Below the pieces are notes generated by a model, which saw nothing but the letters and a program-made list of their open reading frames with translations, ran no database searches and had not been told where the DNA came from. Below are positions 45,998-53,248 of a DNA stretch of 64,000 nucleotides, one piece after another (positions within the stretch are counted from its first letter, which is position 1; every line of letters begins with the position of its first letter). The DNA is taken from assembly GCF_016811105.1 (NCBI RefSeq), contig NZ_JAFBGM010000002.1:496001-560000 (forward strand). The letters are read 5' to 3'. This stretch comes from Aurantibacter crassamenti. Its GTDB lineage: Bacteria > Bacteroidota > Bacteroidia > Flavobacteriales > Flavobacteriaceae. The position numbers were made by a program, and so were the translations under genes.

Positions 45998-46156
45998 ATG
46001 AAAAAAGTAGCAAGTATTATCGCAGTAGTAGTAATGACAATGGGTATGTTCTCTTGTGATAATGATACAGCAGACAATGATGATGTTTATCACCAAATAA
46101 ACGCAGGAAATGATGATGATGCTGCTAGTGGAAGTGGCGGTAGCGGTGGAGAATAA
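45998..46156 (+). CDS. Small acidic/glycine-rich lipoprotein, 52 aa, unknown function
   Basis: This short frame starts at ATG 45998 and ends with TAA at 46154-46156. The first 19 residues are a lipoprotein signal (MKKVASIIAVVVMTMGMFSC), with lipid-modified Cys at residue 20. The mature peptide is only 33 residues, with a highly acidic part (DNDTADNDDV... NDDDAA) and a Gly/Ser tail (SGSGGSGGE). The length is short for a lipoprotein. It has its own terminator, so it is transcribed as a single gene. I do not recognise a family; a role as surface decoration, processed peptide signal or ion-binding peptide is open. Confidence 0.75.
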   Translation: MKKVASIIAVVVMTMGMFSCDNDTADNDDVYHQINAGNDDDAASGSGGSGGE

Positions 46157-46177
46157 TTATTCAAAAATATAAGTGTT

Positions 46178-46209
46178 AAGCCTTAAATGTTTTATTTAAG
46201 GCTTTTTTT
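46178..46209 (+). terminator. Terminator after the small lipoprotein gene
   Basis: Stem AAGCCTTAAAT / ATTTAAGGCTT with a five-base loop, followed by a T run. It lies 21 bp past the lipoprotein stop codon and about 15 bp before the start of the TPR histidine kinase gene. Confidence 0.88.
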
Positions 46210-46223
46210 CTATCTTGTATATA

Positions 46224-48326
46224 ATGAAAGTTAATAACTGCCCCCTTTATAATATTTTTCACAATGTAATCATTCATTTTTTGCTAATAACATTATTTTT
46301 TTCTTGTAGTAATGAGGCAACGCAAAAAAAAAACATAAAAGATCAAGCCCAATCAGATAGTTTACAATACAATATTTCACAAGGTACCAATAGATCTATA
46401 TCTATTATAGAAAGACAAAATGCATTAAAAAAAGCTTTTATTACAGCTACAAAAATTAAAGAAGATACCTTACGTCTAAAACACTTTACAAAAATTCAAT
46501 GGGCTTATGCATATGCTGAAGATTCGCTACAATTTAGAAAAATAAATAAGAAAACAAATAAGCTTGCAATACAACTTAATGATTCTTTAAGATTAGGTAT
46601 TTCATATTGGGATTTAGGAACTTATTTGGATAACTTAGGAATAAAAGATAGTGCCTACTATAATCTTTCTCAAGCGCAAGAAATATTTATTAATATTAAT
46701 CAATATAAACGTGCTGGATCAATCACCTATCACATGGCAAAAATACAGGAGGATATCAAAGATTATACGGGTAGTGAAATAAATACAATTAAAGCAATTG
46801 AGCTTTTAAGTCCTTTAGATGAAAATTATATTTTAGCCCAATGCTATAATTTGTTAGGAATTGTCGCGAAAGATCTAGAAGAATTTGATAGAGCAACTCT
46901 ACATTATCGAAGTGCAGAAGAATATTTGCTAAAAGCTGGTGCAAATTATTTACTTGAAAGTCAAATAAATAATAATATAGGGGTAAATTTTCTTGAAAAA
47001 GGCGATACTAAAAATGCCACTACATATTTTAATAAAATACTTTACCAAGACAGTTTATTTTATAAATATCCAGATTTATATGCCAAAACATTAAATAATT
47101 TAGCACGCAGTCGGTACAAGGCCAATGCAAATACAGAAGTGACAAAACTATTTCAAAAATCACTTAAGATTAGAGATAGTATTGGCGATATAGCAGGTTT
47201 AGCGGGAGGGTATCTTTCTTTAGCAGAATATAATTTATTTAAAAAAGATTCTGCAGTTGCTCTACTAAACCTTTTAAAGTCAAAAGAAAATGCGGAGCTA
47301 AGTCAAAATAATAGTCGCCTGTTAGAGTCATTAGAGCTTTTGACCCAAATAGACCCTAAAAACGCAGCAATTTATAGCAAACAATATATTACATTAAATG
47401 ATAGTCTAATACATGAAGAGGCTATTTTACGAAATAAATTTGCCCGCATTCGATTTGAAACCGATCAAGTAGTTGCAGAAAATAAGCAACTAGAGAGTCA
47501 AAAACAATTATGGGCGGGTATTGCAGTTTCAATATTACTATTGGGCACAGCAGGCTATGTGATTATTGATCAACGGGTTAAAAATCAACGATTACGATTT
47601 CAACAGGCGCAACAAGCAAGCGATAAAAAAATAGTTGATCTAATGCTTTCTGAAAAGCAAAAATTTGAAGAAGGTAAAAAAATGGAGCAAAAACGAATTT
47701 CAGAAGAATTGCATGATGGCATTCTTGGTAAAATGTTAGGCGCAAGAATGGTACTTACTGGCCTTAATAAAAAATCAGATGATGAAGCTATTAACATCAA
47801 AGCAGATGCCCTTATAGCTTTAAAAGATATTGAAAGTGAGGTACGATCAATATCACATGAACTAAGCCATGCAGCATATCTTCAACTACATAACTTTACG
47901 CGTTCAATAAGTGATTTATTAGAAAATAGTGCTTCTGCCGCTAACATAAATCATATCTTTAACTTTGATAGTGAGATTGCATGGGACAACCTAAATGGTG
48001 ATATTAAGATTAACTTGTATCGAATAATTCAAGAATGTATTCATAATGCAGTCAAACATTCGGAGTGTAAAAATATTACGCTAGATTTTACAGTCGAGAA
48101 TGATAAACTACTTGTAATTATTGAAGATGATGGAATCGGCTTCAATACAGATAAAACCAAAAAGAAAGGTATTGGTAGGTTGAATCTACAATCTCGAATT
48201 GATAAGCTGAATGGCAATTGGAAAATTGATAGCTCATTAGGTCAAGGAACAGCTGTAAAATTATCAATTCCAGTAGAATACTTTTCAGATGATTCTGAAA
48301 ATTTTGATACATTAGAGAAAAAGTAA
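46224..48326 (+). CDS. TPR-containing sensor histidine kinase (HisKA_3, NarX/DesK-like), lipoprotein-like signal
   Basis: A 700-aa protein. An N-terminal signal-like segment ends LLITLFFSCSN, so it may be a lipid-anchored or membrane-inserted protein. TPR-like helical repeats fill about 60-400, including DYTGSEINTIKAIELLSPLDENY and LYAKTLNNLARSRYK. One transmembrane helix lies at about 428-450 (WAGIAVSILLLGTAGYVI), then a HisKA_3 box with EQKRISEELHDGILGKML (His at about 494). A HATPase domain follows (IIQECIHNAVKHS, EDDGIGFN, GIGRLNLQSRI). ATG at 46224 is preferred to TTG at 46215. The response regulator gene follows 22 bp later and is its partner. Confidence 0.9.
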   Translation: MKVNNCPLYNIFHNVIIHFLLITLFFSCSNEATQKKNIKDQAQSDSLQYNISQGTNRSISIIERQNALKKAFITATKIKEDTLRLKHFTKIQWAYAYAEDSLQFRKINKKTNKLAIQLNDSLRLGISYWDLGTYLDNLGIKDSAYYNLSQAQEIFININQYKRAGSITYHMAKIQEDIKDYTGSEINTIKAIELLSPLDENYILAQCYNLLGIVAKDLEEFDRATLHYRSAEEYLLKAGANYLLESQINNNIGVNFLEKGDTKNATTYFNKILYQDSLFYKYPDLYAKTLNNLARSRYKANANTEVTKLFQKSLKIRDSIGDIAGLAGGYLSLAEYNLFKKDSAVALLNLLKSKENAELSQNNSRLLESLELLTQIDPKNAAIYSKQYITLNDSLIHEEAILRNKFARIRFETDQVVAENKQLESQKQLWAGIAVSILLLGTAGYVIIDQRVKNQRLRFQQAQQASDKKIVDLMLSEKQKFEEGKKMEQKRISEELHDGILGKMLGARMVLTGLNKKSDDEAINIKADALIALKDIESEVRSISHELSHAAYLQLHNFTRSISDLLENSASAANINHIFNFDSEIAWDNLNGDIKINLYRIIQECIHNAVKHSECKNITLDFTVENDKLLVIIEDDGIGFNTDKTKKKGIGRLNLQSRIDKLNGNWKIDSSLGQGTAVKLSIPVEYFSDDSENFDTLEKK

Positions 48327-48348
48327 AAGTATAACACACCTGAAATAG

Positions 48349-49017
48349 ATGGAAACGATAAAAATACTTGCGGTAGATGACCATAAAATGACGGTCATGG
48401 GCTACAAATATATTCTTGAAGATGCCAAGTTTGATGGTTTTAAAGTTGAAATGGATATTGCAACCACTTTTGACCTTGCAAAGCAGAAAATTGAACACTC
48501 TGCCAAGTTAATGAAGTATGATATTTTACTTCTAGATATTCAGCTTTTTTCTTTAGATTCAGGTGATACCCGAACGGGCGAAGATTTAGGTGTTTTAGCA
48601 AGAAAAATCATCAGAGAAACCAGAATTGTCTTTATGTCTTCGTTTAGTGATAGTTTACGAATTCAATCCATTTTCAAATCGGTTACCCCTGACGGCTATA
48701 TGGTGAAATCTGAAATAGATGAGAGTACCTTAATTGAAATGGTGAATACAGTAAAAATGGGTATTCTTTATTATTCTCCTTCTGCCCTTTTAGCAATGCG
48801 TAAAACAATGTCTAGGCAATTTACGGTAGATGACAATGACAAAATGATACTTCAAGAGCTGGCAAAAGGTACTAAGACCAAAGATATAGCAAACATAGTT
48901 CCACTTTCGCAAGCATCAATTGAAAACCGGAAACGGCAGCTTAAATTAAATTTCGGAATTAAAGATGAAAATGACCTTGCCCTTATAAATATTGCTAGAA
49001 ATAAAGGATTTTTGTAA
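48349..49017 (+). CDS. LuxR/NarL-type response regulator, partner of the TPR histidine kinase
   Basis: A 222-aa protein. The receiver domain (about 1-125) has acidic residues in AVDDHKM, phospho-acceptor Asp in ILLLDIQLF, and Ser/Thr in FMSSFSD; the Lys is in YMVKSEID. The C-terminal helix-turn-helix (about 158-222) has DNDKMILQELAKGTKTKDIANIVPLSQASIENRKRQLK, a LuxR/GerE-like pattern. It starts 22 bp after the kinase gene, so the two are cotranscribed. Target genes are not obvious; its nearest neighbours are the small lipoprotein and the unknown 218-aa protein. Confidence 0.88.
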   Translation: METIKILAVDDHKMTVMGYKYILEDAKFDGFKVEMDIATTFDLAKQKIEHSAKLMKYDILLLDIQLFSLDSGDTRTGEDLGVLARKIIRETRIVFMSSFSDSLRIQSIFKSVTPDGYMVKSEIDESTLIEMVNTVKMGILYYSPSALLAMRKTMSRQFTVDDNDKMILQELAKGTKTKDIANIVPLSQASIENRKRQLKLNFGIKDENDLALINIARNKGFL

Positions 49018-49048
49018 TACTTTACTTACCTTTTGAAGCAAAAAACAT

Positions 49049-49080
49049 GAAAACCCTAGTTTTTTTAAGGTTTTCGTGTA
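49049..49080 (+). repeat. Hairpin between the response regulator and the unknown 218-aa gene
   Basis: CATGAAAACC and GGTTTTCGTG pair over ten positions (one T-G wobble) around a loop that contains seven T residues. The T run is inside the loop and not after the stem, so it is an unusual terminator candidate at best. It lies about 30 bp after the response regulator stop. Confidence 0.4.
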
Positions 49081-49145
49081 CCACATCAATTTAATTAAGA
49101 TTTAACTTTACTATATATATGCCTAAATAATATATATAGCTTTAA

Positions 49146-49802
49146 ATGTCTACACAAGGGGAACATTACGACGATAGTACATTTAGTGGTTTTTCAAATA
49201 ATCTTGACTTAAATGGTCTTGATAATTTTGTCAAAAAACTTGAGAGGTATTTTTTCTCTCAGGTATTTGTTCGTGAATGTCTTACAAGTAATACTTCAGA
49301 AGTAAAACTTGTAATTGACGTTATTTGCCCACTAACATTTTCAAAAAATGTAGAATATTTTAGAGCAGCGACAGTAAGTGACACTGGTTACAATTCAAGT
49401 CGTTTATTAAAAATTCTTTCTGAACTACAAGAAGTCAATAACATTTTAATAGACATTGAAGAATTTTCACTTACAATGGAAGACACCACCATTATTGTGC
49501 AAAAAATTGACTCTTTGAGTGTAGCTAGACAATTTGACAATATCTTGAGATTAGTGTTAAGTACCTACAATCATATTGTTTCTCAAATTAGAGAAGTACC
49601 AAACGAGATACATATTCCTGTTCTAATGGATAATGTCTATCAAAGTGGTACCGAAAATTTACTAAATGAGTTTAAAACTAAAACATCTGATCAAGACTAT
49701 TTTGCCTATTGGGGTCTATGTTATGATTCAGACCTTGACACCATTATTTATGATGTTGAGAACTCAAAATTTATTTTTGAAGACGTATTATTCTCCCATT
49801 AA
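49146..49802 (+). CDS. Unknown cytoplasmic protein, 218 aa
   Basis: I do not recognise this protein. It has no signal peptide or transmembrane helix. The N terminus is polar ([19 protein letters not shown]); the middle has alternating helices and strands ([38 protein letters not shown]), and the C-terminal part has several aromatic residues ([21 protein letters not shown]). It is acidic overall. No enzyme motif is seen. It follows the kinase-regulator pair after 128 bp, with a TATATA-rich stretch just before the start, and its stop overlaps the convergent glyA stop by 4 bp. Its place may tie it to the signalling cluster. Confidence 0.65.
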   Translation: MSTQGEHYDDSTFSGFSNNLDLNGLDNFVKKLERYFFSQVFVRECLTSNTSEVKLVIDVICPLTFSKNVEYFRAATVSDTGYNSSRLLKILSELQEVNNILIDIEEFSLTMEDTTIIVQKIDSLSVARQFDNILRLVLSTYNHIVSQIREVPNEIHIPVLMDNVYQSGTENLLNEFKTKTSDQDYFAYWGLCYDSDLDTIIYDVENSKFIFEDVLFSH

Positions 49803-51073
49803 TAATTAAATAACTGCTTACCTGACATTAACTTATTTACACGTGCTTTAACACTTGTAATTACAGCTTCATCTTCAGCGTTGGTTAGAACTTCATCAAC
49901 AAGATCAACCACAGTTTGCATATCATTTTCATTTAATCCTCTAGTAGTAATAGCAGCAGTACCAAAACGTATACCTGAGGTGATAAATGGCGACTGCGTA
50001 TCAAAAGGCACCATATTTTTATTAGCAGTAATGTCAGCTTTAACTAATACAGCTTCAGCATCTTTACCAGTAATATTTTTATTCCGCAAATCAATCAACA
50101 TCATATGATTGTCTGTACTCCCTGAAATTAGGTTATAACCTTTGGCAACAAAAGCAGCAGCCATAGCAGCAGCGTTTTTCTTTACATTAATCATATAATG
50201 TAAAAATTCGTCAGAAAGCGCTTCACCAAATGCAATTGCTTTAGCCGCGATAATATGCTCTAAAGGTCCACCTTGATTTCCTGGAAAAACAGCTAAATTC
50301 AATAAAGCTGACATTTTTCTAAGCTTACCATTTTTCAAAGTGATTCCGAAAGGATTATCAAAATCTTCACCCATCAATATTAATCCACCTCTTGGACCAC
50401 GTAAGGTTTTATGCGTAGTTGTGGTAACAATATGACAATGTGGAATTGGATCTGATAAAATACCTTTTGCTATTAAACCTGCTGGATGTGAAATATCTGC
50501 CAACAACAATGCATTCACACTATCTGCAATTTCACGAAAGCGTTTAAAATCCATATCTCTAGAATATGCAGAAGCACCAGCAATTATCATTTTTGGTTTT
50601 TCACGCTCTGCAATTTCTTGAATCTTATCATAGTCTAAAACCCCAGTTTCTTTATCTACTCCATAAAAAACAGGATTATATAATCGACCAGAAAAGTTTA
50701 CAGGTGATCCATGAGTTAAATGACCACCATGCGAGAGGTCAAAACCAAGTATTGTATCACCAGGTTTAAGACAAGCATGATATACAGAGGCATTTGCCTG
50801 AGAACCAGAATGCGGTTGTACGTTAGCATAAGCGGCACCAAATAGTTCTTTAGCACGATCAATAGCTAATTGTTCTACAACATCAACAACCTCACAACCT
50901 CCATAATATCGTTTACCAGGGTAACCTTCAGCATATTTATTGGTTAAAACAGACCCTGCAGCTTCCATAACTGACGGACTTGTAAAGTTTTCAGAAGCAA
51001 TAAGTTCAATACCATTAATCTGGCGTTGTTCTTCCTCTTTTATCAAATCGAAAATCTGCTTGTCGCGTTCCAT
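49799..51073 (-). CDS. glyA: Serine hydroxymethyltransferase (GlyA)
   Basis: A 424-aa PLP enzyme that interconverts serine and glycine with tetrahydrofolate, giving one-carbon units. Signatures are [47 protein letters not shown], and [15 protein letters not shown] with PLP-binding Asp. The Schiff-base Lys lies in [15 protein letters not shown] (about residue 223). The length is normal. It is a single-gene unit. An 18-bp palindrome lies 74-91 bp upstream of the start, listed separately. The stop codons of glyA and the convergent unknown gene overlap. Confidence 0.97.
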   Translation of the reverse strand: MERDKQIFDLIKEEEQRQINGIELIASENFTSPSVMEAAGSVLTNKYAEGYPGKRYYGGCEVVDVVEQLAIDRAKELFGAAYANVQPHSGSQANASVYHACLKPGDTILGFDLSHGGHLTHGSPVNFSGRLYNPVFYGVDKETGVLDYDKIQEIAEREKPKMIIAGASAYSRDMDFKRFREIADSVNALLLADISHPAGLIAKGILSDPIPHCHIVTTTTHKTLRGPRGGLILMGEDFDNPFGITLKNGKLRKMSALLNLAVFPGNQGGPLEHIIAAKAIAFGEALSDEFLHYMINVKKNAAAMAAAFVAKGYNLISGSTDNHMMLIDLRNKNITGKDAEAVLVKADITANKNMVPFDTQSPFITSGIRFGTAAITTRGLNENDMQTVVDLVDEVLTNAEDEAVITSVKARVNKLMSGKQLFNY

Positions 51074-51422
51074 AATTACTGTGCTTTATTTAAGGATGCA
51101 AAAATACAAATTGAAAAGCTTTAAAACCAAGAAAATAATAGCTTTGATTTGATATTTATCAAATAGCATTTGACCGGTATTGCATATTATTGAATTTCAA
51201 CAATCCTCTTAAAATAAGTCCAGAATCTTTTTCTAAAATATTGATTTCATTATCAATTATTTCAAAATTTAGTTAATATAACTACGTTGTAAAAAGTTCT
51301 AAATGCATATGATATCAAGTCGTACACCTGATTTGTACTAACATTCAACGTTTTTCGTTATGGTCTAGACCCGTTTTGGCATAGCAATTGAAATTATAAG
51401 CCAAATCATAAAGTCTAATATC
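51074..51422. other. Divergent region between glyA and the unknown lipoprotein gene
   Basis: 349 bp with no credible open frame. It contains the palindrome at 51147-51164 near the glyA side. I see no folded RNA leader and no riboswitch consensus that I recognise. Confidence 0.45.
51147..51164. promoter_or_regulatory. 18-bp palindrome ATTTGATA-TT-TATCAAAT upstream of glyA
   Basis: A perfect inverted repeat with eight-base arms and a two-base centre, 74 bp upstream of the glyA ATG. The size and symmetry fit an operator for a dimeric repressor (for example TetR- or MarR-like); no regulator gene is adjacent. AT-rich palindromes of this size arise by chance now and then, so the call is cautious. 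Confidence 0.3.
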
Positions 51423-52634
51423 ATGAAAAAAGCATTACTATTAATAACAGTTTCAATTGTAATGATTGCTTGTGGAGGCGTCAAAAAAACGCAAAAGGCA
51501 ATAAATACTGGTGATTATTACAATGCCATGAATCAGGCAATTACCAATTTGGCAAATAACAAAGCCAAAAAAAGTAATCAACCGTATATCATTTTACTTG
51601 AAGAAGCTTTTAAAAAGAATACGAAAAGAGAATTAGATCAAATCAATTTTTTAGCCGATGATGAGAATCCAGCAAATTATGAAGCTATTTATAATTCGTA
51701 CGCAAATCTTAGGTCAATTCAAGAACGCATAAAACCTTTACTTCCATTACGTATATATGATGAAAATAGAGATGCTAGGTTTTCATTTAAAAATTATCAA
51801 AATGATATTATAGATTCAAAAGATGATTTGTCTGAGTATTTATATGATAACGCTTCTGATTTAATTCAAAATGCGACAAGTAAATATGATTACAGAAAGG
51901 CCTATGCTGATTTTACATATTTAGAAGAAATCAATCCGGGTTATGATGATGTTAAACTAAAGATTGAAGAAGCACATCAAAAAGGTCTCGATTTTGTGTT
52001 GGTAAATATGATTAATGAAACAGATAAAATAATTCCTACTAGACTTGAAGATGAGCTTTTAAATTTCAACACCTATGGTTTAAATGATTTGTGGACGAGT
52101 TACCACACAAATGCTATTGGCACTATTGAATATGATTATGAAATGCAAGTAGCTTTCAGAGGTATTTCAATATCACCTGAACGAATTAATGAAAAGCAAA
52201 TCATAAAAGAAAGACAAATCAAAGATGGTTACAAATATCTTTATGATAAAGATGGAGCCATTGTAAAAGACAGCCTTGGCAAAAAGATTAAAGTTGATAA
52301 GTTTAAAACGGTTCGTTGTGATTTTTATCAATTTACGCAGCAAAAATCAGCTCAGTTAACAGGAAACGTTAGCTATATAGACCTACGTACCAAACAACAG
52401 GTAAACACCTATCCGTTAGCAAGTACTTTCATTTTTGAGCATGCATATGCAAATTATGATGGTGACAAACGAGCCTTAGATAATGATTTAGTTGCCTTAC
52501 TTGATTTAGCAGAAGTACCTTTTCCGAATACTGAAGAAATGATTTACGATGCCGGAGAAGATCTTAAAGCACGAATTAAAAACATTATTGCACGACAAAA
52601 GTTTGATCCTAACAGAAATCTTATGTCACGATAA
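51423..52634 (+). CDS. Lipoprotein of unknown function, Bacteroidota-conserved type
   Basis: A 403-aa lipoprotein (LLLITVSIVMIACGG, Cys at about residue 17). The mature part starts with helical repeats (about 25-180; AINTGDYYNAMNQAITNLANNKAKKS looks TPR-like, as does KYDYRKAYADFTYLEEINPGYDD). A beta-rich C-terminal half follows (about 190-390). A recurrent motif PTRLEDELLNFNTYGLNDLW lies in the middle. I associate such proteins with Bacteroidota envelopes but cannot name a function. A strong terminator shared with ytxJ follows. Confidence 0.65.
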   Translation: MKKALLLITVSIVMIACGGVKKTQKAINTGDYYNAMNQAITNLANNKAKKSNQPYIILLEEAFKKNTKRELDQINFLADDENPANYEAIYNSYANLRSIQERIKPLLPLRIYDENRDARFSFKNYQNDIIDSKDDLSEYLYDNASDLIQNATSKYDYRKAYADFTYLEEINPGYDDVKLKIEEAHQKGLDFVLVNMINETDKIIPTRLEDELLNFNTYGLNDLWTSYHTNAIGTIEYDYEMQVAFRGISISPERINEKQIIKERQIKDGYKYLYDKDGAIVKDSLGKKIKVDKFKTVRCDFYQFTQQKSAQLTGNVSYIDLRTKQQVNTYPLASTFIFEHAYANYDGDKRALDNDLVALLDLAEVPFPNTEEMIYDAGEDLKARIKNIIARQKFDPNRNLMSR

Positions 52635-52653
52635 AAAACAAAATTCATTGAAC

Positions 52654-52690
52654 AAAAAAAGGTCTTCTTATTTTTTAAGAAGACCTTTTT
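52654..52690. terminator. Bidirectional terminator between the unknown lipoprotein gene and ytxJ
   Basis: Stem GGTCTTCTTA / TAAGAAGACC with a five-base T loop, flanked by an A run on the left and a T run on the right. It lies 20 bp past the lipoprotein stop and directly after the ytxJ stop on the minus strand. Confidence 0.9.
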
Positions 52691-52692
52691 AA

Positions 52693-53085
52693 TTATATGA
52701 ACTCTGAAATATTCATATCATTTATACTACCATGAGATGCATTTGCAACCGCATTACCATTTTTAATAATAAGCAATTGTGGCGATTGATGCATTACTTG
52801 AAATTTATAACCTACCTCATTTGAGACTTCTCTATATCGTAGAAGGTCTAAATAGTAAACATCAGCATCTTCTATTGGTAAATCAAATGAATCCTTAAAA
52901 CTTCTAATTACCATTCTACTTATACCGCAAGAAGTTGAATGTTTAAAAATTAGTTGCGTTTTGGTCTTTGACTTTTCTTTAATTTGTTCAAGTTGATCAA
53001 GTTCGGTCAATTCAATCCAAGGAAAAGCTTCTTCTTCCTTATTTTCATTTGTTGAATTTCCGAACAATCCTGAAAATAATCCCAT
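52693..53085 (-). CDS. ytxJ: Bacillithiol-system thioredoxin-like protein YtxJ
   Basis: A 130-aa thioredoxin-fold protein. The N-terminal tail (MGLFSGLFGNSTNENKEEE) is followed by the YtxJ pattern WIELTELDQLEQIKEKSKTKTQLIFKHSTSCGISRMV, with a single active-site Cys at about residue 51. Further along are DVYYLDLLRYREVSNEVGYKFQVMHQSPQLLII and a cis-Pro in QSPQ. YtxJ is a monothiol bacilliredoxin-type protein of bacillithiol-using bacteria, which reduces bacillithiol-mixed disulfides. Its presence suggests that this organism makes bacillithiol, although no bsh genes are in the window. It is a single gene, divergent from clpB. Confidence 0.83.
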   Translation of the reverse strand: MGLFSGLFGNSTNENKEEEAFPWIELTELDQLEQIKEKSKTKTQLIFKHSTSCGISRMVIRSFKDSFDLPIEDADVYYLDLLRYREVSNEVGYKFQVMHQSPQLLIIKNGNAVANASHGSINDMNISEFI

Positions 53086-53138
53086 AGTATAATTTTGTAC
53101 AGTAAGTCGTAACTTAGTTAAAAGCTTTCAAACTGACT

Positions 53139-53178
53139 AAATGTCTTGTTTTTATTGACTTTACAAGACATTTTGTCT
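53139..53178. promoter_or_regulatory. Inverted repeats upstream of clpB, candidate heat-shock operator
   Basis: AAATGTCTTGT (53139-53149) and ACAAGACATTT (53163-53173) form a perfect 11-bp inverted repeat with a 13-base spacer. The right arm overlaps a second palindrome AGACA-TTT-TGTCT (53166-53178), centred about 77 bp upstream of the clpB ATG. The second palindrome shares GACA-N3-TGTC and its position with the dnaK site. TTGG follows 11 bases past the palindrome and its next base, and TATTTTG comes 18 bases after that, a plausible -33/-7 pair. It does not match CIRCE (TTAGCACTC-N9-GAGTGCTAA). Confidence 0.5.
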
Positions 53179-53248
53179 GATTAAAAGTGTTGGTAGGGTT
53201 GTTGCCTACTTTATTTTGAACAAAGGTAAAACAACAAAATTTATATAT

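Noticed and set aside
53139-53178. CIRCE element for HrcA upstream of clpB
   Set aside because: The arms are AAATGTCTTGT, not TTAGCACTC, and the spacer is 13 rather than 9 bases.
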